DNA of 64,000 nucleotides from Candidatus Barnesiella excrementigallinarum. GTDB lineage: Bacteria; Bacteroidota; Bacteroidia; Bacteroidales; Barnesiellaceae. The stretch covers positions 213,852 through 277,851 of the forward strand of contig DXFL01000023.1 of NCBI GenBank assembly GCA_019114445.1. The letters run 5' to 3'. Shown here in pieces: positions 63,160 through 64,000 of this stretch (positions within the stretch are counted from its first letter, which is position 1; the number at the start of each line of letters is the position of its first letter). A program made the position numbers and the translations under genes. The notes beneath the pieces were generated by a model. That model did not search any database. It saw nothing but the letters and a program-made list of their open reading frames with translations, and had not been told where the DNA came from.

Positions 63160-63732
63160 TTATTTTATAAAGAGAAGAAAAAAAACAGGCAAATAATCTT
63201 TCAAGGCTACACGCATCACCTTCAAAGCCTTTCCCACATGAAATTCCACTGTTTTAATAGAAACATCGAGTTGCTCGGCAATTTCTCGATTCGTGAGATA
63301 CTCCATACGGCTCAATAAAAAAATTTCTTTCGTTTTTTCTGGGAGCGACCGAATAGCATCATTCACCAATTGCCAAACTTCCTCGGAAAATATTTCCTGA
63401 GGATCACAAGCCTCCAACGAAGCGATTTGAAAATCCAGCTCCCATTGATACTGGCTCTTTATAGAATCGATAACCTCCTGCTCCTTACGAAGTCGGGTTA
63501 AATAAGTCAAACACTTGTTTTTAAGCGAAACTAATATATAGGCCGGAACATTCGCATTGGAAGGTAATTTGTTCCGATTTTCCCAATAAGCTATAAAAGA
63601 GTCTGTTACAAAATCTTCGGCAATACTTCTATCTCCTACATAAGATATTGCCAATTTTGTAAACGGTTCTCTATACTTTTGGTAGATTTCGTTAAAGGAC
63701 GAAAACGCATCTGCCTTGCCTAAATATTCCAT
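63160..63732 (-). CDS. ECF sigma factor of the FecI/Bacteroidetes PUL type
   Basis: A 190-aa sigma-70 family factor. Region 2 about 18-90 (GDRSIAEDFVTDSFIAYWENR) and region 4 about 128-180 (LLSRMEYLTNREIAEQLDVS; KTVEFHVGKALKVMR). It is expected to transcribe the susC operon (62038 downwards) when FecR releases it. The 227 nt upstream to the palindrome are A/T-rich with no recognizable promoter box. It ends with a hydrophobic tail (YLPVFFLLFIK), which is common in this subgroup. Confidence 0.96.
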   Translation of the reverse strand: MEYLGKADAFSSFNEIYQKYREPFTKLAISYVGDRSIAEDFVTDSFIAYWENRNKLPSNANVPAYILVSLKNKCLTYLTRLRKEQEVIDSIKSQYQWELDFQIASLEACDPQEIFSEEVWQLVNDAIRSLPEKTKEIFLLSRMEYLTNREIAEQLDVSIKTVEFHVGKALKVMRVALKDYLPVFFLLFIK

Positions 63733-63958
63733 CTATAATCGCCTAACCTCTATTTTTCACATCAAAAAAACCGGAATAAATTCTATATCAAGAACCTATA
63801 CCTTTTCGAATCTGCTAAAATAATCTTTTATTGTTATACTTAAAAGAAATATAGTGCAAGTTATCAAGAAAATATTTACCCTGCAAGGAGGAATGAAAAA
63901 TATCACGAAAATGTAATTTTAAAACTTATTTTTCATTCCAAAAGCCTGACCCGAAAGA

Positions 63959-64000
63959 TAAACAAAGCTCCTCTAAAAATTTTTAGAGGAGCTTTGTTTA
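63959..64000. terminator. 42-bp perfect palindrome, probable bidirectional terminator
   Basis: The last 42 bases are a perfect inverted repeat centred on AAAAATTTTT, with a G/C-containing arm (aaagctcctct). Both strands present the stem followed by an A/T stretch. It should terminate transcription of the gene beyond the window and insulate the sigma-factor operon. The repeat may extend past the window edge. Confidence 0.75.

Noticed and set aside
1..64000. CRISPR arrays, tRNA or rRNA genes, insertion sequences, phage genes
   Set aside because: No regularly spaced repeats, no transposase or integrase motifs, and no tRNA/rRNA-like sequence noticed.

Overview
The window is about 64 kb of a Bacteroidales-type genome. 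The evidence is two SusC/SusD glycan-import operons, Bacteroidetes promoters of the TAnnTTTG (-7) / TTTG-like (-33) kind, FecR/ECF-sigma control, Ser-type sulfatases and six proteins ending in a Por/type IX secretion (T9SS) sorting domain. T9SS tails next to SusCD point away from Bacteroides itself and towards Barnesiella/Coprobacter-like or similar gut Bacteroidales; this placement is inference. I see no rRNA, tRNA, CRISPR array, transposase or phage gene, and no gene-free stretch longer than about 270 bases.

Region 1 (1-34065) is a polysaccharide utilization locus in four transcription units. Unit A (11958 down to 1, minus): DUF5107-TPR protein, sulfatase, GH43-like, GH2, SASA/CE20-like esterase, GH29 and the start of a GH106-like gene. 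Unit B (23107 to 12072, minus): ELWxxDGT-repeat T9SS protein, SusC, SusD, SusE-position lipoprotein and a LamG-LamG-GH30-T9SS enzyme. Unit C (30705 to 23342, minus): two SGNH hydrolases and two S1 sulfatases, one of each pair carrying extra domains and a T9SS tail. Unit D (30913 to 34065, plus): LacZ-type GH2. All four units start from a promoter of identical 57-bp layout: direct repeats ATGTAY-N15-ATGTAY (21-bp period) abutting the -33 box, an 18-nt spacer and a -7 box. I read this as the operator of one activator, not encoded here. The enzyme set suggests a sulfated, acylated galactan-type glycan with fucose and possibly rhamnose side chains (inference).

Region 2 (34216-44117) looks like ordinary chromosome: a TolC-MacA-MacB-type tripartite export system (four genes), followed by a LytS/LytTR two-component pair, all plus strand; then, on the minus strand, a DUF6249 / ECF sigma / DUF5056 module with a recognizable ECF promoter; then a GNAT + carbon-nitrogen hydrolase fusion. 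A 14-bp perfect inverted repeat overlaps the tolC promoter.

Region 3 (44206-63732, minus) is a second PUL with different control: ECF sigma, FecR anti-sigma, SusC with an STN signalling domain, SusD, LamG-endo/exonuclease/phosphatase protein, GH20, a small T9SS protein, GH2, a DUF4091 + phosphodiester-glycosidase (NAGPA) fusion with T9SS tail, and GH78. Three HexNAc-directed or phosphodiester-directed activities together make this a candidate locus for a phosphodiester-containing, N-acetylhexosamine-rich glycan; this is the most novel-looking system in the window. The end of the window is a 42-bp perfect palindrome, a probable terminator.
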